Assembly: GCA_030407085.1 (NCBI GenBank)
Contig: CM059586.1
Coordinates: forward strand, 36,009,501 to 36,073,500
DNA: 64,000 nucleotides
Reading direction: 5' to 3'
Origin: Trichopria drosophilae
Taxonomy: Eukaryota > Arthropoda > Insecta > Hymenoptera > Diapriidae
Positions 23,594-35,125 of this stretch are shown in pieces (position 1 is the first letter of the stretch; every line of letters starts with the position of its first letter). The notes beneath the pieces are model-generated. The model worked only from the letters and a program-made list of their open reading frames with translations, did not search any database and had not been told where the DNA came from. A program made the position numbers and the translations under genes.

Positions 23594-24000
23594 TAGGGCG
23601 GTCCATAAAAAATTCAAGTAGCGAATTATAATTGGGACACCCCCCAGAATTCTTCTATATTGAAAATAAAAAGACACGTATTTTTTGTTTTGCGATTCGT
23701 CGATATTTAATGGTGCCGCCGGCCCCATGAAGTTTTCCATGTATTTTATATGGGAAATAATCGTTTTCTCGAAAATTCGATGTAAAATTTATAAAAATTA
23801 ATATTTTTTCATGAGCAAAAGATATTTTCCTTCAGAAATGATGAAATAATGAAATCGTAAAGATCCTTTGTATAACAAAATTTTTTAAACGACCGCGCAG
23901 CAAGCCCATAAATAGAAAAAGGTGAACATTTTCTTCTAATAATGTTTTTCGCTATAGTATCTTAGTTTCATGTCTTGAAATCTATTACTCAGAATATTTG

Positions 24001-24250
24001 AGAGTCGCTGACTAAGAACCTGAGATCAAAATTTCAAAATTCAAAATGGCGGATACATTATGGTGGACATCACTTTTAAAATTTAAATGGATTTGCAAAA
24101 AACTTATTGTTGTCTTGACATGTTTGGCTCGCTGTTTATGAATCCCAAATCAGATTTTACAAATCCAAAATGGCAAATACAATATGGCGGATATCATTAT
24201 TAAAATACAAATGAATTTGTTTCAAATTTACTATATGATAGTTTCTGAGG
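24001..24250 (-). repeat. ~110-bp module, two reverse copies
   Basis: The first reads agagtcgctgactaagaacc then caaaattcaaaatggcggat; the second reads ggctcgctgtttatgaatcc then ccaaaatggcaaatacaata and tggcggat. Spacing between the gtcgctg-type words is about 125 bp. Confidence 0.65.
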
Positions 24251-24989
24251 TTACTGATTACTAATCTAACAATTACTCTTAGAATTATGCATTGGCATAT
24301 TTTCTTTGTTTCGGCACTTTATTCATTATTCGCAACCAAAATATTAATTGTTACTATAATTTTTGCATAAGAAATATCAAATAAATCACCCGTCTTTTCT
24401 ATACAACCTTGTTCTGTCGCTCTTTTTTTTCTATGGTGATTTTTGCAAAGATCTTAATTCTCCATACAGCTTTTCCAAATTTCAATACAGTGACATGTTA
24501 GTTGCATTGGTATGCGATCTTTTTCTCAAAAAAAATAGTAAGTTCGTAAATTGTTAATCAAGCACTTACCCGTACACTCAGCTTTTGCTACAGGTATATT
24601 GAAAACGGCACGTATAAAAATTGCATGTTAGGAGGTAATTTAATTCCAACAATTTGAGGCGTATAAATGTCCCACTAAATATACTAAACTATCTCTCATT
24701 AAACTGTGTGGTTCACACACTGTAAAATAACGTTATAATTACTCGAATAGAGAATAACAATAATTATTTAACATCATCCATAATGATACACGACTAAACG
24801 TAAAAAAATAACTACAATTGAAGGTATCGAAATTCGATTACTATTTTCGGATCATCTCACGGTATCATTTATAAATATCAACAACAGGAATAAAACTCAC
24901 GACGGAGACAGAAAAAACGATATCACAATTTTTTTTCACGATATTGTAGTAAAATTCAAGATAACAATAAGTTTTATGCAAATCCATTT

Positions 24990-25085
24990 AAATTTTATAA
25001 ATTATGTGCACCATATTTTTTCCGCCATTTTGAATGTTGAAATTCTGATGTCAGGTTCTTATTCAGCGACTCTCAAATACTCTGA
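24990..25085 (+). repeat. ~110-bp module, forward copy in the right arm of element E
   Basis: It reads tccgccattttgaatgttga, then ctgatgtcaggttcttattc and agcgactctc. It is the inverted partner of the first reverse copy in the left arm. Confidence 0.65.
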
Positions 25086-25425
25086 GTAATAGGTTTCAAG
25101 GCATGAAACTAAGATACTATAGCGATATACATTATTGGAAGAATATTTTCACTTTTTTCCATTTATGAGCTTACTGTGCGGTCCTTCAACAAAGTTTTTT
25201 TAAATAAACGATCTTTATGATTTCATCATTTCTGAAAGAAAATATCTTTTGCTCACGAAAATAAAATACATATAAAGTACAAGGGAGACTTCATTGGTCC
25301 GGCGGCACCATTAAATATCGACGAATCGCAAAACAACAAAATATGTATCTTTTTTTTCAATATAGAAGAATTCTGGGGGTGTCCTAATTAAAATTCGCTA
25401 CTTCGATTTTTTGCGGACCACCCTA

Positions 25426-26504
25426 CTGTGGATAAGGCCTAGGTCAATATTCAGTTAACCTGAAAATATTTCTGCTCGTTGTTTTTAGTCGAATCTATAT
25501 TTATCATTAGACACGTTCATATTTTGTGCACTGGTGTACAAGTATGCATAATTTGAGAATGGTCAAGATGTGGTGCATGAGCAGTGTTTACGAAGCAAAA
25601 ATAAACTGACTTTGACAAATGTGCCCTTGAAGCAATTAGACTTCACGCTTAGAGTAAAAGTAGGGTCACCATGTTTAACTTTCTTTTCAGACTTGTTTGT
25701 GTTAATGGGCATTTCATCGGCGAGAAACGTTTCGCTATAACGACGCAACTAATGACTTGCATAAGCGGACACCAAGAGTGGTAGAAAGAGGTCCGCTCCA
25801 ACGACATGTCTGCAACGTTACATTGTTATACGAGATTACTGCGTTCATCTACTAGTTGACATTAATGGAATGAAACCTAGCGCAGTATGTAACGTATTTA
25901 GACAGGTAGACGAGGCGTTGTGAGTGCAGGGACTATGTCGACGATGCGTCTCCTGATTCTCCATTCTTTGTTAAAACGCGGGTGCCTTTTGTTGGGATAC
26001 ACCATTATGTTTTTGAGGATTGAACACTCGTTGGATGCACGACCAAGATATTACCCGATCTGATGGCCGTCTACTGCCTACTAAGTAAAGTGGAACGGGG
26101 GAAGTGCATAGAAGGAACACAAGAGAAATGAACATGCGTAAATGGAACGAGGAAAGAATTGTGAAAGTGAGGAGTTGTTTTTTTAGTACTCCAATCGGCG
26201 TCTGATTTTTATCTCTGACTATTCATGCGAATTTCTTCATCGAGGCGACTCCGATTTTCATATAATGACCATGTATACATTTTCTTCAACCAGAAGTTTG
26301 CTGAATTTGAGTTTGCATATTAGCATGTATGAAGTCAGTCATTTATTCGAACGATAGTTTTGATAAGCGATCACCATCTCAATACAGCTGATATATCATG
26401 CAATACAATTAGTGATTGTCCTTGATTTCCATGACAACCGACGGAGATTTAAACTCCATATCTTCTATACGTTCAGTAACTCAAACTAAACTGCGCGACT
26501 TTTC
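25426..26504. other. No gene seen
   Basis: Mixed-composition DNA with a GC-richer part near 25880-26160. No supported frame and no repeat shared with the rest of the window. Confidence 0.4.
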
Positions 26505-26508
26505 TTAA

Positions 26509-27289
26509 CCTTTAAAGGGCCGGACAGCCGATATATTAGCTCAAAAACATAATGCTAAGGATATCTCTTTATCCTTAAGTAAATTGATGCGCTAAATTCG
26601 TATCTGAAATTGGTTTGACCTTATCACTTCAGAATGATGGTCAATGAAGGTCATTTGAAGGTCACACCTAGCAATATGGTGTGAATCATTGCAAAAGATA
26701 TATCTTTATGTTTTTGGAGTCACTGAATTCGGGTTTTACGTCATTTTGACCTCAAATGAAACGAGAGATGAAGATTTCTCCAAGGTCAGGTTGAGAATAT
26801 ACCCAGGAATTTGTGTTTTTGAGAACTCTCGACACCGAATTTTCTCATTCAACCAATCGCATTTCTGTCAATATCATTGATAAGATAAATTTCTGAATCT
26901 ATTCTCGTGAAAGTAGTTTGCCAGTAAAATTACAGAAATACTTTTTGCTATAAACGTATATATCATCATAATTTAGATCGTAGAATTATAACTAGAAATT
27001 GTTCGAATATATATGATACTTTCTGCAATTGACCTTGAAGAGACCTTGTTTGACCTCGAATGACCATGATCTTGACCAGTTGGATGCAGTGCATCTCAAA
27101 ACCTGAGAATATGATTTTATTCCTATTTTACCGAACTAATAATTTTTCATGACCCTCCAGGGTCGGAGAGCCGATATATCGGCTGGGCCCATGATAGGAA
27201 CATTGTACATAGTTGATGCATGATACAAGATATGAATTTGAGCACTGTAAAAGGAGGTTTCGAAACCTCAAAACCCGGCCCCTTAAAGG
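26509..27289. mobile_element. piggyBac-like MITE, TTAA-flanked, CCTTTAAAGGGCCGG ends
   Basis: TTAA (26505-26508 and 27290-27293) borders inverted ends cctttaaagggccgg and ccggccccttaaagg. A 16-nt near-palindrome agccgatatattagct lies 17 bp from the left end. Perfect 16-nt palindromes agccgatatatcggct (27169-27184) and gaggtttcgaaacctc (27254-27269) lie toward the right end. The interior repeats tgacctt and aaggtca words, notably at 26615-26680 and 27030-27075. TTAA duplication and CC-starting ends are characteristic of piggyBac-type elements. No transposase is encoded. Confidence 0.8.
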
Positions 27290-27293
27290 TTAA

Positions 27294-28753
27294 GGATTAT
27301 CATTTTCCTATACGAATGGGAATTTTTCACGTAATTTTTACACCGTGGTGAATAAGCAATGGACATATTCGGTGCTTGTTTTCTTAATCGTAACATGTGT
27401 TGCCACGAACGATCTAATAATCTTGGATTTAGTAATGCAAATGTCCCTTAACGAGCACGCACACCTCCTTCTTTGTTGAAAGCAGAAATTGTAATTTTCC
27501 CGCCCCAAATTTCCCCATTGTCTGGTTGCTTGTGGCGCTGCCTTTGTCCGAGTGACATTCGTCACCGCCTTATGGTGACGTCGTTTGTGGGCTCGGCTAC
27601 GCCGTAACTACGTCGTTGGTCTCCCGATTAATACATATAACTACAGTTTCTCTTTCTTCCGACCTGTTTAGACCACTGTCTATCTCCGTTGCATCCCGTC
27701 CATCTGAAATACCCTCACTATTTCTGATTATATTTTCTAATAAGCACATTATCAGTCACTTTAATAATAAAGGTTTCTTTCAGATACAAACGAAATTTAG
27801 CTGTTCACAAAACTATGCGGATGCATAAACGTCATTTCGTCAAAAATGTTGACTGAATCCTCCTCTTGGTTTGATCGTAATATGTATTGGCAGATGCATG
27901 TAAATTCATTTACCTATAACCTACATTTTAAGCTTTAAAATTGCTGGCGAATTTATCGATTCGCCGCTGAATAAACGTGGTTCCACGAGACGGTGAAATA
28001 GTTATTAGTTCATCGGGTAAATGCGAAAGGACACTTTCGTGATAGTGTATACATCAAAATGGATTTTTGGTCAGAAGTATTTATATGCTGTTCATTAAAA
28101 TAATCCTTATTCATAGTAAACGTCACATTTCATATATTTTCGAAATTAAAATTGTATTTGTGTAGTCAAAATAAAATAGCTTTAGTACCGCATGGAATTA
28201 ATCCTTATATTTAATTCAGTATGAGAGTTATACAAAAAACTCTCATATTGACAAACGTGTTGAGCTCTTGTTTTTCAATGCTGCTTCTAAAGAGATTAAA
28301 CACGAAATAATTCGCATTCGTCGAATTGACAATTCATGGTATAAGTGTATCGGAAACGGAAATGCTATCTTCCGAGCGATACGACGACCCAGGACGATAG
28401 TTACTGAATCTGCAAGGTACACGCGGATGGAGAATGCGCTTGTCCTGTCTTTGAAGCTCAGATGAGATGGTTCCGCCTTCTCTAGCAAGGTCGTATTGGA
28501 TTTGCATGTTATTCGTACCTTGTAGTTATACAGCTCTCCTTGTAACTTCGACCAGAAGTCGATGCTTCCTCTACTCCTTGGAAGGAATCACCTCCAGGAG
28601 ACGCAATATTAAATGCAACGCTTACGAGGTATGTTCCTCAGACTGACAATAGAATGGAATTTGTCTTTGTCAAGTAGAATCGAGGATCACCCTCCAATTT
28701 CTCTTTACCTGGCAGTGGTTTATCTCTATTAATTAATGGATTATTGGACGATA
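27294..28753. other. No gene confirmed; two GC-richer islets
   Basis: Islets at about 27430-27640 and 28330-28480 stand out by composition. The first contains gtgacattcgtcaccgcctt followed by atggtgac, a small repeat-like cluster. Frames of 60-80 codons occur on both strands without motifs. Confidence 0.35.
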
Positions 28754-29060
28754 TCAATCTTGTTGTCCGCTAACTACAAATTCTGATCGCGGCTCTGCAC
28801 ACTTAATTATATAATGAATAATATCTTCCTCGTTCATTTTGAAAAGTACAGCTGCATATTTCGACCCGAAAGGAGAATTGAAGCTGACTATTTCATAATT
28901 GAGTCTTGTTGATGTCAGAGTTAAATCATCGAATTTTGCACTAAAAACATAACATCTGTAGCACCCGCGAAACCACATAATGACAATGCTATAGGTGTAC
29001 GGTTGAAAATGCCTTTAATATCGAACATGATGGGAATGCCGACGCTGAAGATGCATTGAC
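28754..29060 (-). pseudogene. Possible decayed exon on the minus strand, unknown product
   Basis: Two overlapping minus-strand frames are protein-like. The upstream one (about 29060 down to 28930) reads IFSVGIPIMFDIKGIFNRTP and then IALSLCGFAGATDVMF. The downstream one (28978 down to 28754) continues one frame over with AKFDDLTLTSTRLNYEIVSF and ends in SEFVVSGQQD and a stop. A single-base shift near 28945 would join them. An acceptor-like gcatcttcag lies upstream. Family not recognised; the pattern could be chance in AT-rich DNA. Confidence 0.25.
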
Positions 29061-29255
29061 GAATAATTGTATTAATTATTTATAATAATTAATTATTTAT
29101 AACTATCTGATACCAGCAATGTTATATGACCAATATTAAGATTAAACAAAATTTTCACAAATATTTTCCAAAATGTAACGGGTAATACCAACCCACATAT
29201 CACTGAAAGTTGGCATTGTAGAGAAAAATTAAAAACATAAAAAATACCTGAACTA

Positions 29256-29471
29256 ATGTCGTTAGATGTAACTTCCTTATTTACTAACGTTTCAATTGAA
29301 ATTATTATTCTTATAATAGAAGATAAATGGCCAGAAATAAGCAAACTCACCTCAATTCAGATAAATGAATTTAAAAATGGTCTAAAATTGGTTCTTGAAA
29401 ATACTGTGTTTTGGTTTCACGATATATATTATAAACAAGTGTATGGTGTACCTGTGGGTTCTGTAATGTAA
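29256..29471 (+). pseudogene. Penelope-like reverse transcriptase fragment
   Basis: The frame begins MSLDVTSLFTNVSIE, matching the conserved Penelope RT motif with the first catalytic Asp in SLDVTSLFTNV. It continues through EDKWPEISKL and FKNGLKLVLENTVFWF to YYKQVYGVPVGS, corresponding to the usual YGxxMGSPLSP block with Met changed to Val. The sequence then breaks at GSVM, just before the SPLSP and catalytic DD part expected next. A frameshift upstream separates it from related sequence, so it is only the middle of the RT domain. Confidence 0.8.
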
Positions 29472-29855
29472 CGCCCATTTGTCTAGAATCTAGCCATTTA
29501 TTATGGCCAAAAACTCTACGAGATTATGCTCGATAGTTGACTGGCATATGTATATATTTTTAATCCAAACTGTGTAGGTTATTATTGAGGTAAGATCGTT
29601 TTAATATATGCCCATTTCATTGCTAGTTTCTAGCCATAAATATGGTAAATGAAGACCATATTTTTCAGGCCGTTAAACTGGGCAAAATCTAGATAGGTTG
29701 ATGCTAGTCTCGTTTAAAAGGGGCGTTAACTGGCAATTTGTTAACCAATTTCTTGCTAGAAGTTAGGAAGCAAGTTTTGGGCAGTAAAATTGGTTGGTTT
29801 TTGGGTTGTGCCCATAAAAACTGTTCAGATTTTCTACCAGGGCTCGTTTCCACTG
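29471..29855. mobile_element. Insertion inside the Penelope relic, MITE-like
   Basis: The block replaces the RT C-terminus and the start of the nuclease. It begins near taacgcccatttgtctagaa and contains a second gcccatttcattgctagttt then tctagcc, and a mirrored ggggcgttaac near 29718. The end near ctaccaggg resembles the CCCGAGTAG-type ends elsewhere. Precise ends are unclear. Confidence 0.4.
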
Positions 29856-29859
29856 CAAG

Positions 29860-30111
29860 ATGGTATATATTGGACAAACGGGAAGAAGACTAAAGTCAAG
29901 AATTAAAGAATATAAAAAGAACATTGAAGGGAGAGAAGATAAATATACGGGTTTAACGAAACACAGATGAAATACAGGACATGATTTTAATTACAAAAAT
30001 GTGAAAATTCTAGCTCAAGAAAAAAATATTAAAAGAAGAAAATTGGAAAATTTGTTTAGCAAAAAATCTGAAAAAATAGCCGTGAATATTAGCTTTGAAA
30101 AATCTATTGTA
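29860..30111 (+). pseudogene. Penelope-like GIY-YIG endonuclease fragment
   Basis: The frame reads VYIGQTGRRLKSRIKEYKK, the YIG part of a GIY-YIG nuclease with the typical GQTxRxLxxRI follow-up. An in-frame TGA at 29968-29970 falls where KHR(W)NTGHDF is expected. It continues GHDFNYKNVKILAQEKN, then KRRKLENL, giving the conserved GH, the IL..E.N block and the R...E residues. The GIY half is missing, lost at the upstream insertion. The 3' side is cut by the CACTGAG MITE at 30112. Confidence 0.75.
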
Positions 30112-30528
30112 CACTGAGAAAAGTGTATTTTATCATACTATCCCTTGGCTTTTAAAAAGTGTATTATAGCCCTTAAAAGAAATATTATATTTAATAAATA
30201 TTATAACTAGTAAAATCCTCCGTCTTTCAGCATTTGTTTTTTGGCAGGTTTTACGAAACTGTATTAAACTCTCCTATTTTAAAAGAATGTTTTATTATGA
30301 CTAAAAGAAGGCATTTTTAATATTTTAATTTGCTAGATAAATTTCCATAAACAAAAATTGCTTTTAGTTAAAGAGAAAAGGCTAAAATAAACTGACATAT
30401 TGGTTAGAATAATCTAAAATCTTCGTCTTTTAACAGGTAATAGAAAGATGGCAATCCCTATGCGTAAAATATTATCTTTTACGAGACATAAGAATTCTAA
30501 TACTGGGTAAAAAACACTTTTCTCTGTG
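30112..30528. mobile_element. CACTGAGAAAAGTGT-family MITE, 417 bp, nested in the Penelope relic
   Basis: TA (30110-30111 and 30529-30530) borders inverted ends cactgagaaaagtgtatttt and aaaaaacacttttctctgtg. Its interior corresponds to the copy at 1971-3161. It interrupts the Penelope relic right after VNISFEKSIVH, so it inserted after that element. Confidence 0.8.
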
Positions 30529-31240
30529 TACCAGAAATTTATAATATTTTACTCAAATGACTTTAGGTTAAATTATTTCTAATGATTGAGAATAGGGGGT
30601 TTAATTAACCCAATAATAATATGACAATTTCATCTATACGTGTGTAATTGTTACATTTAGTTACCTCTGTGGTTCATTTGATCATCAGTTAACACAAAAT
30701 CTCATACTGATCCTGGATGTTTTTTTTTCATTTTTAAGCCTTTCTAATCTTACATAAGATTAATTTTAACTTTACAATGTTTATCTGTACATGGTTTTAC
30801 AAAATATACATATTAAAATATGGTATTAACAGTCTTATAGTACATAGTAAGTATAATTAATTCTAGATTTTTGTGCCGCAGTCTTTGAAAAACTTACATG
30901 TACATCGACAAGCAGCGATATTTGGTTTCGAAATTAGTGATTCTATATTTAGTGGTAGGTGAAGATTCAATCTATTTAGATTAGTTTGAAGTTTTGTTCG
31001 TTTTTAAGTATATAATTCGCACTTAAAGATAACATGGTTCAGGGTTTCGTCCTATTTATCCTGTGTGGTTGGTTGGTGTATATCAAATGAATCTTGCTTG
31101 ACTCAGTTCGACATGAATTTTATACATTGTTTCTTGTACTTATTTATTTAATTATTTGAAAATCTATTCTGAAGAAGGCTACAATCGAGAGCCGAAGCGT
31201 TAAAATTAAATTATTTATTTATTATGATGACCGCTTTTAA

Positions 31241-34200
31241 ACACGACTAACTTATAAACAAAATGTTTAATGATACGGTGGAGAAATTCAAACATTTAAA
31301 ATATTAAGATTATCTCCTTCAAGAATAAAACAGGTGTTATGAATTATCTCGAAACTGAGTTCTTGTACAGAATTTGGATCCCATTAACGTGTTCACATAA
31401 AGTAAGTTCGCGTCAATATCTTGCTGAGGAACTTATGAGGAATTTTCCCAGACAAAACAATGATATTTAGATGTCCTCAGTATGAGGATTGTATAATCTT
31501 AAAACTAGCGAACAACTTAGTTATTTATGTACCTAACCTATAATGTATCAAAATCATAATGGAATGAACTAATTTCCCCCTCTAATACAGAGTTTACACG
31601 CATAATAATATTGGAAATGACTAACAGCTTTCCAAATCTTATTGACCGGTTTTGCAAATGTGCCTGTGATAACCTCCGTCTTATCGCTTTAAAAAGAAAC
31701 AATGTAGCATTCAGTACTCTCTAGCTTGTTCGCTACTATAATCTTATATTTAGAGCTATTCCGCTCTGATTCGAGTACAATTTACCGGTAGCAACACGCA
31801 AACTCATTTATAAAAATGTACAATATCCGGGAAGAATTTGCAGAAAACCGATGTCTCTTTTACCGAGCTTCCGTTTCCCATTATGCGCGTACGCCTTAAA
31901 TCGTTTACAAGGTTGTCCGGATGTTGTGTGCGATAAAAATGGCATGAAAGCGACGAGGTTACGGGAATATGCAAAAAGAAAGAAAGGATTGTGTCGTTAA
32001 TAATATAGGGACGTTCCTTCGCGAATCAATCGCAACATTCCGATCGGTTAGTAAAAGAAGCATCATGCGCTTCCGGCAAAACTGGATCTTGTACCAGGGA
32101 AGTTGAAAACTCCTTAGACGGTACTCCGGCCGACGACTAGATATAGACTCTATAGATGAGTGCAATGCTACATGCGGTCTTGAATCATAGAAATGTAATT
32201 ATGTCGCACCATATGCAGTTGCATGCCATTCACATACATACGATGCTTGGTATACTTATAATTGCACCACTTATGGCGACAATTATACGAATGACAATTA
32301 CTTTCCGACACAATGGGATATATTATTAATTTTATTACAGTCCAGAATTTGAAATGAATGTTCATCAGTATTACGACGATTTCGAGAATAGTGCACGTTA
32401 CATGTAATCAGTTTTAGTTACAGTTTAGTATTAACGCATTCAACGAAAATTACATTGTATATTAGAATCGGTTATCCATAATCTATTGAACATTTCCGGA
32501 GACATTAAAAAATGGCTTATTTGATTGCTAAACATATAATGCTGGTTGATGAAACTAATTGATTTCAACTGTTTGGATGTGGTGTTCAAATGAGTTTAGT
32601 TGGAAAAGTAAAACCAAAGAGGCCACAGATCTACGTACCACACTTCTTGATGGATAACTATCGAAAAAAAACATGAACCCACATATTCCCTTACCGATAA
32701 ATTGAGCAATGTAGTTGTATATGTATATTTTCCTAAACATACTGTTTCGTTCTAATAACCAACCTCTTTGAGTACAATAATTTCCTTGTAGTTTTTATCA
32801 AACGTCGACGTTTCACCCTAAATAACTAAAAAATGTCAGTGATCTTGTAATGTCATAATGGACCAAATGGACAATTTTTTGTAGTCGACTTCAATGGCGG
32901 TTTTTTATATGAAACAGGATTTTTAAAAAATCGGAACCAATTATATCTTCCGTAAAATTGATCGATCTTTCCGAATCTGCCGTTAAAAAATCAATCGAGC
33001 CCATTCCGAAAAAATTATGCTTGGTTTTTCACAAAAAAAAAACAGATTTTTTCACTGATAAATATTATTTAATCGGCATTCTCATATCGGAAACGGTTAA
33101 GGAAATCATTGATCGATGAAAATATCGCGTCCATGAACCTTTAATTTTGAAATGTGCATGATAGCATTTTAAAAATAAAGTTGGAAACTTCCAAAATGGC
33201 GACTAAAACCCGAAAATAACAGCGAAAAGGTACGGTTTTTAGTGAAAATGCCTTCCTTATCGGTCGATCACTTTAGAACCCCCTTAAGAGATCATTAGCC
33301 CGTTATTCGCAAGATTTCTACTTGTCCAGGCAAATGTTTAGCTTTTAACAGGAACAGTAGATGAATAATGAAGCACATCAATCAAATTTGAAACATATTG
33401 CATTATGGTTAAACGACATGCTTTATTTATTCAAAGATAAGAGGTTCGAAGCATGTTTCATGTCGTGCGTTTTCTCTGACCAGGAATAAGTGTAAAAGTC
33501 ATAAATGCATAATGCGCGTGCAGCAGAGCGCGTAAACGCTCGCCTCATGACCATGAACGTCACGCACGTGCGAGCCCGATGGCGAATTTATGCGATTTTC
33601 ATCTTATAATGCATTCGATTTTTAACACCGATCGATTGATCGATCCTTCATCGTCAAATTTTTTTCAAAAACTCATGAAAAGCCGGAGGGTCATAATTGT
33701 GCGGTTTATCATTGTTACGTTTTTTATTTTCTGTCTCGAATATTGAGAAAGGAGGGGTTTGTTGTGAACTGCGGTTGGTTATGAAAGGAAGAAGAGATTT
33801 TGTAAATTATGCGGTTTTGAAGTTAATAAGAGCAAACGGGTTTCGCACATTTACAAATAAAATATATTATTTTTATTATAAATGTTTGCATGTCTTGCTT
33901 GTATAAAATAATTTTCTGTTTCTCAGAACAAAACACGTTGTTGTTACACATTGATTTTTTAATGCAATAAATTATTACCTTCATTTCTAAGAAAATTTGT
34001 CGATGTTCACTGTATCGATTGTTTCTTATGAGGTATATTTTTTTTATGTTGTTCAAGGTGTAACACGCTTAATTATACACTGCCTGGATAAATTTCCACT
34101 CGGATATTACTTATTCGTTGATTTGAGATTAAAAAGGAAACTCTTCTCGCATCAAATCAGTGAAAATAAAATGTAATTATATTAATTAATTTGACAAATT

Positions 34201-35123
34201 GACCTGTGCGGCGAATATAAAAACTACAAGAAAATTAAGAGGGCATTCTACTGTATACATATTCAAGAAATAAAACGAAAAATTTCTATATTATATATAA
34301 AATGCATAAATGATACTCATCAGAAATAAGAAAATGAACTTTATACCAGTGCTTACTACTCGAAATCAAATAAAATTGTCATTTACCTAATCGGAAAAGT
34401 GATCAGTATCTTCCTAAACGAGATTTCGAAAGTGATTATTTGTGGCGCAAGCGAGTCTGGAACAGCTTTTAATATTTGAAACAAAACTCATGCAGCCATA
34501 CTCCGTTTCGATTACTGCGACCAATTTAGAGATTAATGGTCAAGTTTCAATATGCAGAACTTCGTTATTATGTTTCCGAGCTCTTTGTGCCATGAATAAC
34601 CCATATAAAATCGAATCGAGATTAAATGGTTGGATACCGCGAGATGCAAAAATAAATGCAAAAATGGTATATAATGATGCAATATTTAAAACAATCTTCA
34701 GTGGCTGAAATTTTTTTTCTGAGCATTTATACTCTACCCTCCTATAACAATATTAAATAATTTCGTTAATAATGAATGGATACTCCAGGATAAAATTAAC
34801 TGGAAGCATTTGCACAAAATGTGCAATATAAAATATAATGCTATAAAATTTCTTTTATATTTTTCTTTTGTTGGTATATGCATGCAATCATTTTCAATAG
34901 CTATAGAAAATTACCTGGGATTGATTCTTTTTTATATCATTTTTGCAATTGCATTAACAAAATCATGAATATGACTAATGCATGCAGAAGAATTTAAAGT
35001 ATTAATAATTGCTTGTGATTGTATAATAAATTTTTATTTTCAATTATCACACAATATGGGTAGGAATTAACTCAAATATAAATAACATTTTTCATGTTCA
35101 AATGACTCAAGAATCAAATGTCA
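31241..35123. other. No gene confirmed; AT-rich with two GC-richer islets
   Basis: Islets at about 31830-32160 and 33470-33640 stand out; the second holds cgtcacgcacgtgcgagccc. At about 33190 a lone ccaaaatggcgactaaaacc recalls the module. At about 34440-34740 both strands are open: an 88-codon plus frame, and a minus frame reading LKIVLNIASLYTIFAFIFAS with one stop further on. Neither has a recognised family. The rest shows nothing. Confidence 0.35.
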
Positions 35124-35125
35124 TA

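Larger units (their letters stand above)
23596..25423. mobile_element. Foldback element E, TA-flanked, 1.83 kb
   Basis: The left end TA-gggcggtccataaaaaatt and right end attttttgcggaccaccc-TA are inverted. Arms reach about 523 bp (23596-24118) and 467 bp (24957-25423), sharing gacacccc, agaattcttctatattgaa, cgattcgtcgatatttaatg and ggtgccgccgg in opposite orientation. Both inner arm ends carry the ~110-bp module and a further copy lies in the centre. A 64-codon minus frame in the left arm is the arm sequence itself, not a gene. Confidence 0.8.
29105..31240 (+). mobile_element. Penelope-like element relic, interrupted twice
   Basis: A reverse-transcriptase piece (29256-29471), a GIY-YIG piece (29860-30111) and a 3' tail lie in the expected order and orientation. 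The tail contains gaagaaggctacaatcgaga then gccgaagcgtt near 31170-31200, a form commonly seen near Penelope ends. Upstream of the RT frame, sequence from about 29190 reads HITESWHCREKLK in another frame, indicating frameshift decay. Insertions at about 29471-29855 and 30112-30528 split the relic. GIY-YIG-bearing Penelope elements nick DNA and prime reverse transcription at the cut; this copy cannot. Confidence 0.75.

Noticed and set aside
23546..23740. 64-codon minus frame starting MENFMGPAAPL
   Set aside because: It mostly lies in the left arm of foldback E and is explained by the repeat.
34442..34708. 88-codon plus frame and a hydrophobic minus frame resembling part of a receptor
   Set aside because: Both strands are open, the minus frame has an internal stop, and no receptor signature could be recognised.
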